Source: Flavobacteriales bacterium (GTDB lineage: Bacteria > Bacteroidota > Bacteroidia > Flavobacteriales > BACL11). Taken from it: a DNA stretch of 9,480 nt. The stretch covers positions 1-9,480 of the forward strand of contig DUAL01000335.1 of assembly GCA_012960835.1 (NCBI GenBank), written 5' to 3'. Every line of letters starts with the position of its first letter. Position 1 is the stretch's first letter. This document shows positions 6,244-9,480 of this stretch, in pieces. Made by a program: the position numbers and the translations under genes. The notes under the pieces were generated by a model. That model saw only the letters and a list, made by a program, of their open reading frames with translations. It was not told the DNA's origin and did no database searches.

Positions 6244-8664
6244 TTAGTAAATAGACGGAAATTTTGCAGGATTTACTTCATGCATCATGGCATATACTTT
6301 TTCAAATACATCTTCTGCTGATGGCTTGGAAAAATAATCACCATCTTTTCCATAGGCTGGCCTGTGCGCTTTGGCAGCCAAAGTTTGCGGCTCAGAATCT
6401 AAATGATTATAAGCGTTCTGCTCTTCCACAATTTTTTGCATAATATATGCAGAAGCTCCTCCTGGCACATCCTCATCAACCACAAGCAAACGATTTGTCT
6501 TTTTTACACTCTCTACTATATCATGGCTCAAATCAAAAGGAACCAAAGTTTGCGTATCAATCACTTCAATATTAATACCCATATCAGATAATAAATCGGC
6601 AGCAGCAGTAACTATTTTCCAGGTTGAGCCATAAGAAACCACTGTTACATCTGTTCCTTCTCTTGTAGTTTCCACCTTACCCAATGGAACACGGAATTCT
6701 CCCATATTATTAGGTAGCTTTTCTTTTGCCCGGTATCCATTTAAGCACTCTATTACCATAGCTGGCTCATTTGCCGCCATCAAAGTATTGTAAAATCCAG
6801 CAGCTTTTGTCATGTTTCTAGGCACACATAAATTCACTCCTCTTGTTCCACTAATAATCATTCCCATTGGAGAACCCGAATGCCAAATTCCTTCTAATCT
6901 GTGTCCTCTTGTCCGGATAATTACAGGTGCAATTTGTCCGCCATGCGTTCTGTAATGCAAGGATGCGATATCATCTGCCATTGTTTGAAAAGCATACAAC
7001 AGATAATCCAAATACTGCATTTCAGCAATAGGACGCAAACCCCTTAATGACATACCAATACCTTGCCCTAAAATGGTGGTTTCACGGATTCCTGTATCGG
7101 CTACTCTTGTTTCACCAAATTTTGCCTGCAAGCCCTCAACTCCCTGATTCACCCCACCAATTTTTCCAACATCTTCACCAAAAATCATGGCTTCTGGAAT
7201 ATTTGCAAACATTTGATGAAAATTATCTCTTAAAATAATTCTAGCATCCACACGCTCTACATCTGTGTCATAAGTTGGCAAAACTTCTTGTACCTTGCGT
7301 GCGGAAGTAGCCGTTTCATTATAAAGTTTGCTATTATATCTTTGCTTGTTTTCTGTATTTAATTTGGTAATAAATTGGGGAAGTTGAGATTTTTCAGCCA
7401 TCTCTTCTTTTGCAATTTTCGCCATTACTTTTCTAGCAACCGATAAATAATCTCTTCTAAAAATCCCAAACATTGCAGTTTGTTTCAAATCCGTTATCCA
7501 ACTTTCTAATTCTGGAATATTTGCTTTTTCTTTTAAAGAGGTTAGAATTTCTAAAACTTCAATTAATTCCGCTTTTAATGGTGCTTGATAAGCTTTCCAA
7601 GCTTCTTTCTTTTCTTCCTTAACAAAGACCTTTACTTCAGACAATATAGCATCTAATTCCTCTTTTGTTGCAATTTTACTTTCTACAATCCACTCTCTAA
7701 ATTTTTTGATGCAATCAAAATCTTCCTCCCATTGCAATCGTTTTTTGCTTTTATATCTTTCGTGAGAACCAGAAGTAGAATGCCCTGTTGGTTGCGTCAT
7801 TTCTACTACATGAATAATACATGGAATATGCTTTTCTCGAGCTAGTTTTTCGGCCTTTTCATAAGTGTCAATAAGGGCAGGATAATCCCAACCTTTCACT
7901 TTCATTATCTCAAAGCCTTCTCCTTTTTCATCTCTTTGGAATCCTTTCAATATTTCTGACACATCTGATTTTGTCATTTGCACATCATTGGCAACTGATA
8001 TGCCATAGCCATCATCCCAAATAGAAATAACTACCGGAACTTGCAATACACCAATGGCATTTACTGCTTCAAAAAAATGCCCTTCTGCACAAGAGGAATT
8101 GCCAATAGTGGCATAAGCTACTTCATTACCTCCATTGGTAAATTTGGGTTTGTTTTTAGCTAATGTTGCATTTTCTCTGTAAACTTTAGATGCTTGTGCC
8201 AAACCAACCAATCGTGGGAATTGTGAAGTAAGGCAAGCCATATCAGAAGTAGAATTTGTTTGCGCCATTAAGTTTTTCCAGCTTCCATCCTCATTCAAAA
8301 ATCGTGTTCCAAAATGATTCATCATTTGACGAGAGCCAGAACTAGGTTCGGCCGAAAGATCAGGATTTCCGTATAAATGGGAAAACATTTGCCTTGTTGT
8401 ACATTGTCCTAAAGCCATCATTAGAGTTTGATCTCGGTAATATCCAGCACGAAAATCTCCATTTCTAAACACTTTTGATAAAGCAATTTGAGCTAATTCC
8501 TTGCCATCCCCAAATATCCCAAAACTACCCTTTCCCGAGAGCACATCACGCCTGCCAAGCAAGCTTGCCTCACGGGATTCACTCACCAATCTGTAATCAG
8601 ATAATATTGTATTTTTGAAATCATTTATTGTCAACATCTTCTTTGTCTGTTCTTTCATGATCAT
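6244..8664 (-). CDS. 2-oxo acid dehydrogenase E1 component, fused alpha and beta subunits
   Basis: An 806-residue thiamine-diphosphate enzyme with the E1-alpha and E1-beta chains in one polypeptide; it decarboxylates a 2-oxo acid and passes the acyl group to the lipoyl E2. Alpha part (about 1-360): GYYRDQTLMMALG (74-86), TPP segment ATIGNSSCAEGHFFEAVNAI (185-204) leading to SIWDDGYGIS (214-223), and the substrate-loop GHSTSGSHERYKS (294-306). A helical linker of about 100 residues follows (360-470). Beta part (470-806): VFGEDVG-like IFGEDVG (494-500), DTGIRETTILGQGIG (523-537) with the probable catalytic Glu528, WHSGSPMG (594-601), and the C-terminal LVVDEDVPGGASAYI (727-741). The usual GDG Asp of the TPP motif is Asn189. 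Substrate (branched-chain oxo acids or pyruvate) is not certain. It heads the cluster with murQ. Met at 8664 is used; Met3 at 8658 is an alternative. Confidence -1.
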   Translation of the reverse strand: MIMKEQTKKMLTINDFKNTILSDYRLVSESREASLLGRRDVLSGKGSFGIFGDGKELAQIALSKVFRNGDFRAGYYRDQTLMMALGQCTTRQMFSHLYGNPDLSAEPSSGSRQMMNHFGTRFLNEDGSWKNLMAQTNSTSDMACLTSQFPRLVGLAQASKVYRENATLAKNKPKFTNGGNEVAYATIGNSSCAEGHFFEAVNAIGVLQVPVVISIWDDGYGISVANDVQMTKSDVSEILKGFQRDEKGEGFEIMKVKGWDYPALIDTYEKAEKLAREKHIPCIIHVVEMTQPTGHSTSGSHERYKSKKRLQWEEDFDCIKKFREWIVESKIATKEELDAILSEVKVFVKEEKKEAWKAYQAPLKAELIEVLEILTSLKEKANIPELESWITDLKQTAMFGIFRRDYLSVARKVMAKIAKEEMAEKSQLPQFITKLNTENKQRYNSKLYNETATSARKVQEVLPTYDTDVERVDARIILRDNFHQMFANIPEAMIFGEDVGKIGGVNQGVEGLQAKFGETRVADTGIRETTILGQGIGMSLRGLRPIAEMQYLDYLLYAFQTMADDIASLHYRTHGGQIAPVIIRTRGHRLEGIWHSGSPMGMIISGTRGVNLCVPRNMTKAAGFYNTLMAANEPAMVIECLNGYRAKEKLPNNMGEFRVPLGKVETTREGTDVTVVSYGSTWKIVTAAADLLSDMGINIEVIDTQTLVPFDLSHDIVESVKKTNRLLVVDEDVPGGASAYIMQKIVEEQNAYNHLDSEPQTLAAKAHRPAYGKDGDYFSKPSAEDVFEKVYAMMHEVNPAKFPSIY

Positions 8665-8690
8665 ATTTCAATATTTAAAAAATCGGAAGG

Positions 8691-8698
8691 CAAAAATA
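8691..8698 (-). promoter_or_regulatory. Candidate -7 box of the E1-murQ-DUF6095 operon promoter
   Basis: On the minus strand TATTTTTG matches TAnnTTTG exactly, 26 bases before the E1 start, giving a leader of about 20 bases. The position 19 bases upstream reads CTAAA, so no TTG -33 element is present; the promoter is either weak, activated, or uses an extended -7. Confidence -1.
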
Positions 8699-8769
8699 CT
8701 CAATAATTTCGATATAATTTAGCTTTTTTAGCTTTGAAAAAATGCTATTAAATAAATCTGATTCATTAA

Positions 8770-8799
8770 TTGTAGTTTAGAAAAAGATATCTATATTTG
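8770..8799 (+). promoter_or_regulatory. Promoter of rpsP
   Basis: TTG (8770-8772), exactly 19 bases, then TATATTTG (8792-8799) followed by CAACCC: the full Bacteroidota housekeeping promoter pattern TTG-N19-TAnnTTTG. Transcription would begin near 8805 and leave a leader of about 50 bases before the ATG at 8856. The leader ends in an A-rich run (AAATAAAAAAAGAAA) with no Shine-Dalgarno sequence, as is usual for ribosomal-protein genes in this phylum. Confidence -1.
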
Positions 8800-8855
8800 C
8801 AACCCTTATTAATGAGGACTAATCACGAGATGGTTTAACCAAATAAAAAAAGAAA

Positions 8856-9480
8856 ATGTCAACAAGAATTAGACTACAAAGACACGGAAAAAAAGGAAAA
8901 CCGTTTTATCATATTGTAGTGGCCGACCAACGGTCAAAAAGAGATGGAAAGCTAATTGAAAAATTAGGAATCTACAACCCAAACACAAATCCTGCAACTA
9001 TTGAAATTAATTTTGATGGTGCTGTAAATTGGATGCTTAAAGGCGCTCAACCATCAGATACGGCAAGAGCAATTTTATCTTACAAAGGGGTAATGATGAA
9101 AAAACACTTACTGGTAGGGGTTGCAAAAGGTGCTTTTGATCAGGCGGAAGCTGAAAAGAGATTTGAAAGCTGGATGAGTGGTAAAGAAAAGAAAATTGCT
9201 GATAAAATAGCTGGCTTGAATAAGGTAAAAATTGATACTGCTAAGGAAAAATTGAAAGCTGAAAAAGCAGTGAAGGAAGAAAAAGCAAAAGCAATTGCAC
9301 TTAAAAATTCTCAATTGAAAGAAGAAGTAGAAACAGCAGCAGCTGATGCTGAAAATACGGAGGAAACGAAAGCAGAAGAAGCTACTGAGGATGATGTTGA
9401 GGAAACGAAAGCAGAAGAAACTACAACTGAAGAAGTAGTAGAGGAATCATCTGAAGAAAAAGAGGCAGAAGAAACTACTG
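8856..9480 (+). CDS. rpsP: 30S ribosomal protein S16 with long acidic C-terminal tail (3' end outside the window)
   Basis: The first 208 codons of S16, an essential early-assembly protein that binds 16S rRNA in the 30S body. The start MSTRIRLQRHGKKGKPFYHI (1-20), VVADQRSKRDGKLIEKLGIY (21-40) and NPNTNPATIEINFDGAVNWM (41-60) are the S16 core, which ends near residue 90 with TARAILSYKGVMMKKHLL. The family is about 80-90 residues in most bacteria; Bacteroidota carry a longer tail. Here the tail passes through a basic, Lys/Ala-rich likely helical part (100-155) and then an intensely acidic Glu/Thr/Ala part (155 onward) with a 13-residue repeat beginning EETKAEE. It is still open at the window edge. 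In many bacteria rimM and trmD follow. It is divergent from the E1 gene, with promoters for both in the 191-base gap. Confidence -1.
   Translation, partial: MSTRIRLQRHGKKGKPFYHIVVADQRSKRDGKLIEKLGIYNPNTNPATIEINFDGAVNWMLKGAQPSDTARAILSYKGVMMKKHLLVGVAKGAFDQAEAEKRFESWMSGKEKKIADKIAGLNKVKIDTAKEKLKAEKAVKEEKAKAIALKNSQLKEEVETAAADAENTEETKAEEATEDDVEETKAEETTTEEVVEESSEEKEAEETT
9360..9419 (+). repeat. In-frame 39-base direct repeat in the rpsP tail
   Basis: The 21-base string GAGGAAACGAAAGCAGAAGAA occurs identically at 9360-9380 and 9399-9419, a period of 39 bases or 13 codons. The two units translate as EETKAEEATEDDV and EETKAEETTTEEV. Identical DNA over 21 bases suggests a recent in-frame tandem duplication that has diverged at its 3' part; a further, weaker unit may continue past the window end. 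Confidence -1.

Noticed and set aside
5940..7238. Plus-strand open frames opposite murQ and the E1 gene
   Set aside because: They lie wholly inside well-supported genes and have no start context or homology that I recognise.
8731..8756. AGCT-flanked A/T tracts (AGCTTTTTTAGCT) as an operator between E1 and rpsP
   Set aside because: AGCT is self-complementary and the tract is simple AT-rich sequence; no distinct symmetric site stands out.
9108..9314. Phe/Cys-rich minus-strand frame opposite rpsP
   Set aside because: Its Phe-rich translation is what the antisense of Lys/Glu-rich codons gives; rpsP is certain here.

Overview
This AT-rich window looks like an ordinary, compact chromosomal stretch of a member of the Bacteroidota, most likely Flavobacteriales. 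The grounds are a protein with an N-terminal signal peptide and a C-terminal type IX secretion (T9SS) sorting domain, promoter-like boxes of the Bacteroidota form TTG-N19-TAnnTTTG, a near absence of Shine-Dalgarno sequences, an alpha/beta-fused keto-acid dehydrogenase E1, a flavobacterial-type small DUF6095-like membrane protein, and ribosomal protein S16 with a long acidic tail. I see no insertion sequence, phage gene, CRISPR array, tRNA or rRNA. No stretch over 300 bases lacks a gene; the largest gaps are about 246 bases (4355-4600) and 191 bases (8665-8855), and both hold divergent promoters.

Layout. Bases 1-689 (+) hold the 3' part of an ATP-grasp gene interrupted by one in-frame TAA. A YceI-like exported protein (675-1265, -) converges on it, and a GNAT acetyltransferase (1323-1748, +) diverges from the YceI gene. 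The branched-chain aminotransferase ilvE (1749-2813, -) abuts the acetyltransferase gene end to end. Next is a T9SS-exported surface protein (2924-4354, -) with a clear terminator behind it. The tRNA-modifying methyltransferase gene mnmD (4601-5248, +) starts at TTG. It converges, with a shared hairpin, on a tight three-gene cluster on the minus strand, read as fused E1 (6244-8664), murQ (5437-6243), then DUF6095-like (5235-5444). Finally rpsP (8856 to beyond the window, +) diverges from the E1 gene under a well-formed promoter.

How the genes fit together. Most are independent housekeeping functions: BCAA transamination, oxidative decarboxylation of 2-oxo acids, muropeptide sugar recycling, tRNA wobble modification and the ribosome. 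IlvE and the fused E1 could act in succession on branched-chain amino acids, but they are not in one operon and the E1 substrate is not settled by sequence. I found no convincing undescribed system. The points most worth checking are the nonsense codon in the ATP-grasp gene, the terminator embedded in the overlapping ends of mnmD and the DUF6095-like gene, the Asn in the E1 thiamine-diphosphate motif, the E1-murQ-DUF6095 gene linkage, and the repeat-bearing acidic tail of S16.
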